From assembly GCF_026151205.1 (NCBI RefSeq), contig NC_087077.1, positions 18,638,975 through 18,702,974 on the forward strand: a stretch of 64,000 nt of DNA, given 5' to 3'. The DNA is from Bolinopsis microptera (taxonomy: Eukaryota > Ctenophora > Tentaculata > Lobata > Bolinopsidae). Made by a program: the position numbers and the translations under genes. This document shows positions 15,701 through 24,379 of this stretch, in pieces; the stretch's first letter is position 1; each line of letters begins with the position of its first letter. The notes beneath the pieces were generated by a model, which had not been told where the DNA came from, ran no database searches, and saw only the letters and a list, made by a program, of their open reading frames with translations.

Positions 15701-18316
15701 GAGTCTCTGGTTTGCTCTGTGCTACTTCCACGCCGTGGTCTGCGAACGCCGAAAGTTCGGCCCTCAAGGCTGGAACAGGTCTTATCCTTACAACATCGGA
15801 GATTTGACTATAAGTGTAAACGTGCTGTACAACTACTTGGAAAGCAACCCCAAAGTACCATGGACTGATCTGAGATATCTGTTCGGAGAGATTATGTACG
15901 GTGGACATATTACTGATGATTGGGATAGACGACTGTGTAAGACTTATCTGGAGGAATACATGAAACCAGATATGTTGGAGGGTGATTTACTGCTCGCTCC
16001 AGGTTTTTATCATCTTCTATTTTGATTTTACTATTTTTCAGATCTTGTGAACCAAGAGGCAACATTTTTATGCAGGAAAAATTTTCGAAAAACTTGCAAT
16101 GCCCAATAATTGGTTTTGATTTAAGTATGGGGTCGTTCACATATTACGTAATCAATATTTTGGCAATTTGTATCCCACCCCCCTCCGTAATCAACCGTAA
16201 TCAAGACCGAACCCCCCCCCCCCCTATATTACGTAATCAAGGTTTGACCCCCCCCCCCCCCCCCCCCGTTATCAAGACCCAACCCCCCTCCTATATTACG
16301 TAATCAAGATTAGACACCCCCCCCCCCCCCCCCCCCCCCATTTTTGAGTTAAATTTTGATGTAGAGATACAAAAAATACACATTATTCATTGCTGTCTGA
16401 GACTTGAGAAGATTTTTGTAATATCTCAAATGGTTTATACAAATTTTGATTACATAATTAACGAAAACTGTCCAATTGGTATTTCGAAAATCGGTAAAAA
16501 ATTAAAATTTTGATTACGTAATCAACAACCAAACCCCCCCCCCCCCCCCCCCCCCCGTAAGCATTTGAACCCCCCCCCCCCCCCTCCCCCTCGGCTGATT
16601 ACGTAATATGTGAACGACCCCTATACATTAAGATCATATTTATCAATAATATCAAGAAATAACGAAAAAATCATCCTTCAGGGTTCAATATACCGGGATC
16701 AATGGATTACCAGGGTTACCATAACTACCTGGACGATGAATTGCCCCCAGAGAGTCCTTATCTGTATGGTCTGCATCCTAACGCTGAGATTGGTTTCTTG
16801 ACGATGACGTCAGAGCATTTGTTCAGGACTGTCCTGGAGATGCAGCCTCGTGATGGAGCTGGTGGTGGCGCGGTCGGTATGACCAAGGAGGAGAAGGTTG
16901 GTGTTTTTTATATGTTTATTAGAAAGTTTCTAATAATTAAGAGGAAGATGAGGACTTATAAATATTCGCAATTCAGTCAATATAAGTTGAGAACTAAACA
17001 TTCTCTTAACTCAGGTGAAAGGACTGCTGGATGAGATTACGGAGAGACTACCAGAGGAGTTCAACATTATGGAGATGTTGGGAAGGACCGAGGACAGGTC
17101 ACCCTACACTGTTGTGGCATTCCAGGAATGTGAACGTATGAACACTCTTACTTCAGAGATGAAGAGATCACTGAAGGAACTTGATCTGGGTCTTAAGGTT
17201 TTTTGACGTTGTAGTTCAGTTATTTTTACATATTGAGTATTGACATACCTCATTTTTATCGACCTATTAAATTCGAGTTTGACGAAAGTTAACTCTGTAG
17301 TCAAATGAACAAATGCAAATGTTTACAATCCAAGGTTTCCAATATTGTTCCAGTATATTTACATAACCATTCAAACCAGGGTGAGCTGACTATATCAAAC
17401 GAGATGGAGGCTACAATGAACTCTTTGTTCCTCGACAGATGCCCTGACAACTGGACAGCTCGAGCCTACCCCTCTCTCCTACCACTCGGAGCTTGGTTTG
17501 CTGATCTCCAGCTTAGAATCAAGGAGCTCGAGGGATGGGTCACCGACTTTACCCTGCCCAATGTTGTATGGCTCGCTGGATTCTTCAACCCGCAATCCTT
17601 CTTAACCGGTTCGTGTCTCAAACAATATACCTTGGTCTGGTTCAATTTTCACCTTTATATTTTAATTATCATTATATCTTTCCTGCTTCACTTTCATGAT
17701 ATGGCAGTGTGAATTCGAACTCATGCCAAAATACAAAATATTTGTTTAAAATAGAATATATCCTCGTTTTACACTCGTCTTACCCCACTCTTCTCGCAGC
17801 TATTCAACAAAGCACGGCCCGAAAGAACGAGTGGCCATTGGATCGTATGGTACTGAGTGTTGATGTTACAAAGAAATCTAAGGATGATTTCAACAGCGCA
17901 CCCAGGGAGGGAGCTTACATTCACGGGCTGTTCATGGAAGGAGCCAGATGGGATTCTCAATCAGGTTTGTTAATTCACCCAGGACTTATTAACTTATTAT
18001 TTTTTTGGTTATTTTTAGAACAATTCTTGAATCTAGTTTTTCTTAAAATCACGGTAACTATTTAATATTATCTGACTGACACTTTCACCCAGGTATGATT
18101 GCTGACTCGCGTCTAAAGGAGCTCACTCCAGCCATGCCTGTGATGTTCATCAAGGCAGTAACTGTTGACAGACAGGACACTAAGAATGTGTATGATTGTC
18201 CGGTTTACAAAACCAGGGAAAGAGGTCCTACATACGTGTGGACCTTCAACTTGAAGACCAAAGAGAAACCGGCCAAGTGGACTGTAGCTGGAGTCGCTCT
18301 TCTGCTCTCGTCCTAA
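790..18316 (+). CDS. Axonemal (outer arm beta) dynein heavy chain, 5' partial
   Basis: Motor subunit of the ciliary outer dynein arm, which couples ATP hydrolysis to microtubule sliding. Exons: 790-901, 2546-2791, 2921-3232, 3369-3557, 3685-3963, 4905-5152, 5715-5828, 6064-6257, 8142-8367, 8604-8742, 9050-9337, 9585-10180, 10406-10580, 10734-16002, 16682-16896, 17015-17197, 17380-17608, 17800-17964, 18093-18316. Lengths sum to 3,133 codons plus stop with all junctions in phase. Seen in order: linker ([20 protein letters not shown]), AAA1 P-loop GPAGTGKT (about 6117) and CFDEF (8153), AAA2 GNAGTGKT (9636), AAA3 GSAGTGKT (10993) with [11 protein letters not shown]4 GVGGSGKQS (12030), stalk coiled coils and microtubule-binding tip (about 12.7-13.7 kb), AAA5-6 and C-terminal domain ending [16 protein letters not shown]. 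That ending is typical of DNAH9/11/17. About 1,350 N-terminal residues lie off the window. The exact paralogue is not assigned. Confidence 0.95.
969..2325. mobile_element. TTAA-flanked 1.35-kb foldback (palindromic) element
   Basis: Bases 973-2321 form an almost complete palindrome centred near 1647. The left end starts GGGGGCATACCCCAAA and the right end is its reverse complement. The arms match along nearly their whole ~670 bp, with a small indel near the left end and scattered mismatches. A TTAA lies immediately outside each end (969-972 and 2322-2325), as expected of a piggyBac- or Kolobok-type target duplication. There is no coding capacity. It sits in the sense orientation-neutral first visible intron (902-2545) of the dynein gene, so the pre-mRNA would carry a very long hairpin. 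Confidence 0.85.
3964..4904 (+). other. Dynein intron, no gene seen
   Basis: Intron between the exon ending ...QIWWTTE and the exon beginning [15 protein letters not shown]. It is AT-rich. It holds a (TA) run near 4068-4080 and a short (TGTACAG) tandem at about 4834-4860. I find nothing else. Confidence 0.7.
5153..5714 (+). other. Dynein intron, no gene seen
   Basis: Intron splitting an Arg codon between KH(R) and (R)[10 protein letters not shown] see no repeats of note beyond another tgtacagtgtac palindrome near 5203. Confidence 0.7.
6258..8141 (+). other. Largest dynein intron in the window
   Basis: This intron separates the AAA1 P-loop exon from the AAA1 Walker B exon. It contains two diverged copies of one segment (see the repeat entry) and otherwise AT-rich sequence. 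The open frames at 6981-7292 and 7574-7765 show no domain and cross the repeats. Confidence 0.75.
6741..7262 (+). repeat. Two diverged direct copies of an intronic segment
   Basis: Sequence beginning agctttgttcgaggaaattt occurs at 6741 and again at about 7076. Both are followed by the same cttcatcatatagc stretch. The block atactttttaccgcatcaaa occurs near 6810 and again near 7210, ending in matching caaccaaagttat. The second copy is longer because of an extra ~75 bp. This is a local duplication or two copies of an unknown interspersed repeat. Confidence 0.7.
8833..8910 (+). repeat. 37-bp-arm hairpin in a dynein intron
   Basis: Left arm 8833-8869, loop TCAT 8870-8873, right arm 8874-8910. The arms are complementary over all 37 positions except two. 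At both, the left arm has G where A would be expected and the right arm has T, so in the sense transcript both are G-U pairs. It may be a tiny MITE or a structured RNA; the loop is short for a canonical pre-miRNA. Confidence 0.8.
10734..16002 (+). other. Single 5,269-bp dynein exon (AAA3 to the AAA6/C-terminal region)
   Basis: The acceptor is at 10731-10733 (cag) and the donor is GT at 16003. The frame stays open for 1,756 codons and covers AAA3, AAA4, the stalk, AAA5 and most of AAA6. The other 18 visible exons of the gene are 58-600 bp. The frame would continue 23 bases past the donor to a stop, but the family sequence continues exactly across the splice to [12 protein letters not shown] in the next exon. 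Confidence 0.85.
16129..16621. mobile_element. MITE with perfect 26-bp terminal inverted repeats and poly-C core
   Basis: Left TIR 16129-16154 begins GGGGTCGTTCACATATTACG; right TIR 16596-16621 is its exact reverse complement. TAT lies next to both ends (16126-16128, 16622-16624), a possible 3-bp or TA target duplication. The core repeats a TTACGTAA palindrome several times, separated by long poly-C runs at about 16209, 16248, 16315, 16534 and 16571. It has no coding capacity. It occupies the intron after the giant dynein exon. I cannot name the superfamily. Confidence 0.85.
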
Positions 18317-18825
18317 ACCTGCTAACATATGTGAACGTGGCGAGTTGCTGTCAATCGAAATTTTCCGTTGTTGTCTTTTGTTGTTGTATGAAAAGAAATG
18401 TTAATGTTATATTTCTACTTTGAAACTTTCGCCTGAAAGATTATCGTTCTGAGAAAAAGTTAAAAACTCTTTTTTGATTCTGTAAAATAATATAATGTGT
18501 GCAGTATATATTGCACAGTTTGTGCTTAACTCTTGATTTTCTTTTCTTTTTGTTAAAAGTATTACTTGATCGTATGTTTGTACAAAACTTACAAGCTAAA
18601 AATTCCTTATACAGTTTCTTCTGAACCCAATTTATCTGATTTGTTTAAGTTTGTTCTGTTAATTAATTCACCACCTAAAATTATGTGGTTTATTTGCAAG
18701 ACAAAATGATCACTCGCATTCCTTCAAGAATGTAAAATAATGAAATTCATTGAATCCAAAAATATACTCAAAAGATGTACTTAGAAAAGTGAAATCCACA
18801 AATACAATGAGCAAGTCAGCTCGAA
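18317..18825. other. Convergent intergenic / dynein 3' UTR
   Basis: AT-rich sequence between the dynein stop (TAA 18314-18316) and the stop of the minus-strand secreted protein gene. The two genes converge here and their 3' ends must share these ~500 bp. I see no strong AATAAA. Confidence 0.6.
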
Positions 18826-19266
18826 TCAATTTCCAGCACGTAGAAACGGTGCAGGGCGAATTAATCTCCCATTGATGGCTCTTTCGCGGTCGATCATATT
18901 CGCCAACAAGTTGGGCTTCTTGGAATTAACTTTCTTGTTGCCTTCCCATTCGTTGTTGATAGGTTTTGTGCCTTTCATTCCCAATGACCAAGCTAAATCT
19001 CCGTAATTTTGGCTTTTATCACCTTCAGATCGTTCCACTTTATTTCCAGCGGGTGCTTTAAGATCTTTAAGCTCCTTCCAGTTTAATCCACTTTTTGAAC
19101 GAAGGGACAGATTGCTACTATTCGGATTCCCATGCATTGACCATAATCGTTTTCTCATGTCGATCCGATTGTGAGGACGATAAGCTGGTTCAAGTTCGAC
19201 AACATCGATTTTAACCGCCGAACAGCACGATATAAAAAACGAAAAACTTATCAGAACAAACTTCAT
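18826..19266 (-). CDS. Small secreted protein, possible peptide precursor
   Basis: Single open exon of 146 residues, read from the ATG at 19264-19266. The frame also opens upstream, but this Met directly begins a classic signal peptide (MKFVLISFSFFISCCSA, cleavage after about residue 17). The mature part has no Cys, is rich in Lys, Arg and Asn, and contains possible prohormone-processing sites: RKR followed by LWSMHG, two KK pairs, and RER. A Gly-Arg (INGR) that could serve amidation precedes a C-terminal LIRPAPFLRAGN. I do not recognise a family. Neuropeptide precursor is an inference from the signal peptide and basic sites. It could instead be a small extracellular or matrix protein, or only the last exon of something longer. 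It converges with the dynein gene. Confidence 0.55.
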   Translation of the reverse strand: MKFVLISFSFFISCCSAVKIDVVELEPAYRPHNRIDMRKRLWSMHGNPNSSNLSLRSKSGLNWKELKDLKAPAGNKVERSEGDKSQNYGDLAWSLGMKGTKPINNEWEGNKKVNSKKPNLLANMIDRERAINGRLIRPAPFLRAGN

Positions 19267-20176
19267 TTTCTTTACATCGGAATTATAATGCATTAATTCA
19301 CACAAAAAACAAAAGCAGTAAGTCTACGCAATTAAAAATGACAATTTTGAACTAAGGTATAGTTTCATTAAGCTACGGGTACAGTTACAAACCAAAGACA
19401 TAACCGAATTTAGAGAGACCTTTAAAAGTGTAAACAAAGTTGACCAAGGGAAGTTTTTGTAAACAATTGGTCCGTAAATCATATCGTGGAAATACATACA
19501 TTGCACAAAACAAGTTTCGCGTACGGAATTTAAGGGCAGTAATAATACACTTTAATTTAGTAATAATACACTACTTAATAAAGTAATAACACTACTTAAA
19601 TAATAAGTAGTATTATAATAAAGTGATAATACTACTTAAATTTGTTTTACGGGTGAAATTTCTTCCCTAAAACGAATTATGCCACACTTATTTAAATAAT
19701 ATGCTTATGAATTTAAATTATGTTTTACCAATACCAATTTAAATTACCCTTGTTAGGGTTACATCTTGGTGGCAGTCATGCTTTACCGATTTAAATTATG
19801 CTATACAAATTATGCTTAACCAACACTATGCTCTACCAATTCAACATGAAAATGTTCTGACAAAATAAAAAGAGAGGATCACCTTTAAATATAAGTTTTA
19901 AGTTTCGATGCAGTACAAAGTGTCAAATTTATTAAAAACAGTCGTTATATTTTAACATAATGCATAAGATACTTTAAAGTGTTAAACACAATACAGATTC
20001 ATATAATGTTCATAATATACAGTGAAACCTATCTTTATACCGGGCCTCTCGGGGGAAACAGAAAGTGCACGGTATAAAAAATCCAAATTAGTCACTACTC
20101 ACTATTATCTAAAATGAATATTTTAAAGACTTTGCTTCTTACTGAGCGGTGCCAACCTTTATCTCTGCTATATCTT
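19267..20176. other. Intergenic, AT-rich simple repeats
   Basis: At 19541-19645 a degenerate tandem built on agtaataatac(actt) repeats. At 19690-19850 several copies of a ttaaattatg(c/t)t motif recur. At about 20021-20080 a tacagtgaaacct stretch resembles one end of a pogo/Tigger-type element, but I cannot find its partner end. No gene seen. Confidence 0.5.
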
Positions 20177-22263
20177 TTATGCATTTATTCCTAATATTTG
20201 TGTCAGTGACGAATTTCCTAGTTGCACCAGCAAATCAAACTTTTGCTGATTCAATCTGTAATCAATAACAGGTTTACCAAACGAGATGTCATCAAGAAAA
20301 TAGTATGCTTGTAAATGAGTGTTATGCATGAGCATAGTGTGGATGTAAGGATAGTTTTCTATGTCAATTTTATTTACTACAGCAGGATTCTCGAAAGAAT
20401 GCCTGTTCTTAGCTACTTCACTCATAAAAAAGTTAAGGATGGTCTGAGAAAATAAAATTCCACTTTGAGGTCTAAAGATAGTTATGATCGGATTCCACTC
20501 AAACATAAGTTTCTCTGGGTGGAATTGTGTGCCATAGAATGGATATTTTTTGTGTTCGGTCATCGATGCATACTCTTTACCATCAAGGTCGAAACTTTTT
20601 CCCACAACATCAATCTCCTGCAGAACCCCACTGCGTTGAAGTTGTTTAATCGTGAAACATTTAGTATGAAAGAAATAAACGGAAGGTTCCTTTTGTATAT
20701 CTTCATAAAGCGGTCTGCTTATATTCGCCAACAGTCTACTGCTCTCTGTGCTCTGAAATATAACATATTAGACTCAACTCTTGGGCTACTAATACTAAAG
20801 CTAAAACTTTGTATGTTTATAAACGGATTAAACGGATTAACGGATTAAACGATTCAAAAGTCAAATTACAATGGTAATAATATAAAAAGTAAATTTACCC
20901 GAAAGTCAAAAAGTATATATACAAGAGAATGCGAATAAAATTGCAACCTCTATAATAAACAAAGAAATAATCCCCGCAAATCTTCAGAATGATAATATAT
21001 ATATATATATGCGATTAATATACGAATTCTACGTTAAACTATATTCAAAACGTTTTCAAATAAAATTGGGTATTGAATTCTGAGCAAAATTACCTGGGTT
21101 GGACGGAATGGCTGCGACAAATCAAAAGCTCTACAATGTCCACGTAGATCCTCGTGCTGGTCTACCGTCCGATTCGAATTTAAGAAGAAATTGGTCATGA
21201 ACTGAAACCCAAGACAGATTCCCCAAATCGGAAAATAGTCTCCACTATCGTTTGCTTCCATCGCCCATTTTATCAATTTACCAGCAGCGTTGTAGTAATC
21301 ACTGTCAGGGATTGGCTGAAGATACAATTGCGCTATTATGATTTGGTTAATGATTAATAATACTATAACTTGCATATTTATTCATAAACCACTTAAAAAT
21401 TTAATAGCGAAGTGGCTAACATTTAATGAAGCTGGTCATGCTTTCTCAGTCTCTAGATCGCCAATATCGGCATTTTTATTTCGTGATATGCAGGGATGGT
21501 TGATTTTTCTCAAACCCCAACTTACTCTGGCTCCCCCAGGAAAGACTATTCCATTTATGGAATCAAAAATATTCCTTAGATCATCTTCTGGGAGGTCAAT
21601 TGGAATCGGAACAACTGTAGCGCCTGAAATTAAGGAAGTAATAATTAATAAAGTTATAAGGATAATCATTCGTGCTACAGTTAATGTTACGGCATCAAGA
21701 TTACTGCTTTGAGTTTATAAACTGCTTTGAGTTTATAAACATAAATGTAAAGTAAAGTATTACATTTGGAGCATTTCATAATTATTTCACTAAAAATGTC
21801 CAAAACACACTCGCCCCAATCTGGACCAGTAGTATGTATATATACATATTATTTATATATAAATAAGATAGAGGATATGAATACTTCCCCACGCTCCAAA
21901 AAGGTTGTTATTGAAAATACCTGAAGCCTGTATAAATCTGGCGTAAGAAGCGGGGATGTAGGAGTTTCCATACTTTGCGCCAAACCCATGCAGAGATTTT
22001 GGGTTTGCAGTTGCAAACTTATGCATAATACCTTGAGAAAGAATTCCTATCACAGGTCTTTGTGGTTTCATCCTTCTATCCTTTAATCTACCTTTGATTT
22101 CAACAGACTCTGGTAGTGGTACAACTTTTATTCTCCCAACTTGCGATTTGTGGTTTTCAATCAGGTTTGCAGTCATGACACCTAAAATAACTGCAATCGC
22201 AATGCAATAGGCTTTAAAGAACTTTTCTGTCCACCGACGGCATCTTGGTTTGTCGTAAGCCAT
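20177..22263 (-). CDS. GGH: Gamma-glutamyl hydrolase (folate gamma-glutamyl hydrolase)
   Basis: Class I glutamine amidotransferase-like peptidase (family C26) that trims poly-gamma-glutamate from folates and antifolates, normally in lysosomes or secreted. Exons on the minus strand: 22263-21921, 21623-21526, 21315-21094, 20752-20177; 412 codons with every junction in phase. Seen: RPVIGILSQG and YIPASYARFIQASG at the start of the fold, INGIVFPGGAR, the nucleophile elbow GDYFPIWGICLGFQ (catalytic Cys) and PFYGTQFHPEKLMFEW (catalytic His). All match the family. The ATG at 22261-22263 gives a ~35-residue basic N-terminus with a hydrophobic stretch (AYCIAIAVILGVMTANLI), reading as an uncleaved signal anchor rather than a simple signal peptide. 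At 412 residues it is longer than the ~320 usual, largely through this N-terminus and a long C-terminal tail (HTMLMHNTHLQAYYFLDD onward). Confidence 0.92.
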
Positions 22264-24180
22264 TTCCGATCTTGACAATGTTTGTGTAACCTGCTCATAT
22301 ATTTATAAATATATACTTGATCATGAATTGAATAATAGAATACCTTACCCACCCTAATTCGTCTGGCCTCAAGTTGACAGGCCAAAAAGTCTGTCCGGCA
22401 CTTATTAGAAAAATTTAAGGCAGAGATCTGGTAAATAATTATTTTAAAGATATCTGCCTTAAATTTTCCTAATTTGGTCACAGGTTAGAGCCGGGTTCGT
22501 GTGGCTATATTTAGGGTCGGATGGACTTTTTGGCCTTCTTGATGCATGGCATTTATTTCAAGCTGCCATCTCTATTCTCTAAGTCTATGACAGTATTATT
22601 GAAATATTATGATTACCTTATCGAACGTAGTTCGACTGCAAAAATTGAACGGACATAATTTTAAACAAACATTGATTTGAACCAGAACGCTCGAAGGAAT
22701 TTTAAAAGCCTTTAAAAAAGGAACATTTTCTCATTTTTTTGTAACTCACAAGAAATGAACGAGAAAGCTGGAAAAAGTAATGCCATTATGTGATTCAGCC
22801 GAAACGTCATCATTATCATTTACTCGGATGAAAATTTAAATTGACCAAAATTATAAAGTATAGTCAGACCCGAAATTAAAAACTATAGTCAGATCCCAAG
22901 TGAACAGTGCAGCAATGGCTAACTTCCAGGGCTAGGCAGGTGAAAACATAGCTCAAGAAAAAGTGACGAAGATGACTTCAGATGATGCATTTAAATTGAA
23001 TTTGAACAAAGCTCAGGTAAATTTAATAAGTAATTTGACAAAAACAATAGAAACTTGCACAAAAGATACTTTTGTTGTTGCATTGTAAAATGTAGATGGT
23101 GAAAGATTTATTAGTGACGCAATGAGACCAGACCCTTGTTACTGCCGAAGTTAACTTCAGATGACAAATTTAAACGGAACAGCTAATTAGTAAGCTTGGT
23201 TAAACTCCAGTAAATTGACAATAACAAAAGAAACTTGCACAATAATCAACAATTTTCTTGAAAGCTTCTCGTACGTGGTAGTAGTGTGTCTCGAATATAA
23301 ATAGTAATCAACAAACACACAAAGGGTAACATTGTTAGGACTTAGGTCCTATTAGTATTATAATTATTATCACACTTTCGAGCCATATTTGGCAGGAAAG
23401 TAAAATTGATATTACATGCCCCGACAAAATTTGCCTGGCATTGTTCAGAATTTGGCCGCCAAATTTTTTTAAAGGCCTAACTCAAAATTCCACTACAAAA
23501 CTTAAGGTTGAAATGCGATTCTACGTTGATTCTGAAAATTTCATGTAAAAATATTGAAATCCTATTGAGTTCTATTGTTTTGAGCGAAATCAGTTTTTCA
23601 AATATCGCGAACTGAGATATCATGGGCGGTTTTGTTCATTTTTTGCGATTATTTAAACACAGAATCCACAGTTAGTTAGTTACTGAGCTGATAATCATAG
23701 AGAATGTGTAGTATAGACTTACCTTCCATATAAAGTTGGTTTCATTCAAAAATATTGATATTTGACCAATTTATGGGCCAAAATTGATCAAATTTGGTGC
23801 GTATGCCCAAATATGGTCATATGATTTTTGGCTCATAACTCAGTCATTTTTTGGCCAATCTTGATTAAAATTCATATACGAGTTTAGGGGACTACTAGCT
23901 ACAAGTAGAGCACCTAAAATCTGGTTTTTGGGCATGTTCAGGGTATTTGGCTGAATCGGGCCTAATTTGGACCAAATATATGCGTGGCTGCCCCGCGAGC
24001 ACCGTTTGGCGGTTGGGGTCTGGGACCCCCTCAAAAGTTCGGTCACTGGTCCTAGTTTGTTGGTCTCGAAACCAAGTTTCACAAACCCCCCCCCCCCCCC
24101 CCTTAATACAACACAGTATGATGCAAGGGCAGATTTCTCACGGTGTTGGGGGCGTATCCCCTTATCAGTAACACGGGATG
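22264..24180. other. Intergenic upstream of GGH; degraded repeats
   Basis: Holds the imperfect inverted repeat at 22367-22545, other AT-rich sequence, and a 17-bp poly-C run at 24086-24102. No convincing coding region. Open frames across 23840-24356 lack any domain and run into the poly-C and minisatellite. Confidence 0.5.
22367..22545. repeat. Imperfect inverted repeat (MITE-like)
   Basis: Outer arms: aggccaaaaagtctgtccgg near 22379 pairs with ggatggactttttggcct near 22527. Inner arms: aaatttaaggcagagat near 22411 pairs with atctgccttaaatttt near 22450. One side of the hairpin carries an extra ~40 bp. Confidence 0.6.
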
Positions 24181-24194
24181 TGTCACGTGACAGT

Positions 24195-24379
24195 AATTCG
24201 GGAATCGGTCGCGAGGGCGGAAGTCACGAGGGCGGAAGTCGCGAGGGCGGTGGTCTCGAGGACGGAAGACCCAAGGGCGTAGGACTCAAGTGCGGAAGTT
24301 TCCTAAAAGGTTGGACTCGAGGGTGGAGGTCGCGAGGGCGGAGGTCGATCACATGACACAAGGGCGGAAGTTTCCTAAA
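24195..24379 (+). repeat. G-rich degenerate minisatellite
   Basis: Tandem ~15-16-bp units of the type cgagggcggaagt(c/t), about ten copies with drift. A longer sub-unit (gcggaagtttcctaaaa) appears twice, at about 24292 and 24364. The LINE reading frame begins exactly at the end of this array. Confidence 0.75.

Noticed and set aside
10959..15908. Minus-strand and other-frame open frames inside the dynein exon
   Set aside because: Shadows of the dynein coding frame.
23840..24356. Open frames across the poly-C and G-rich minisatellite
   Set aside because: Composition-driven; no family resemblance.
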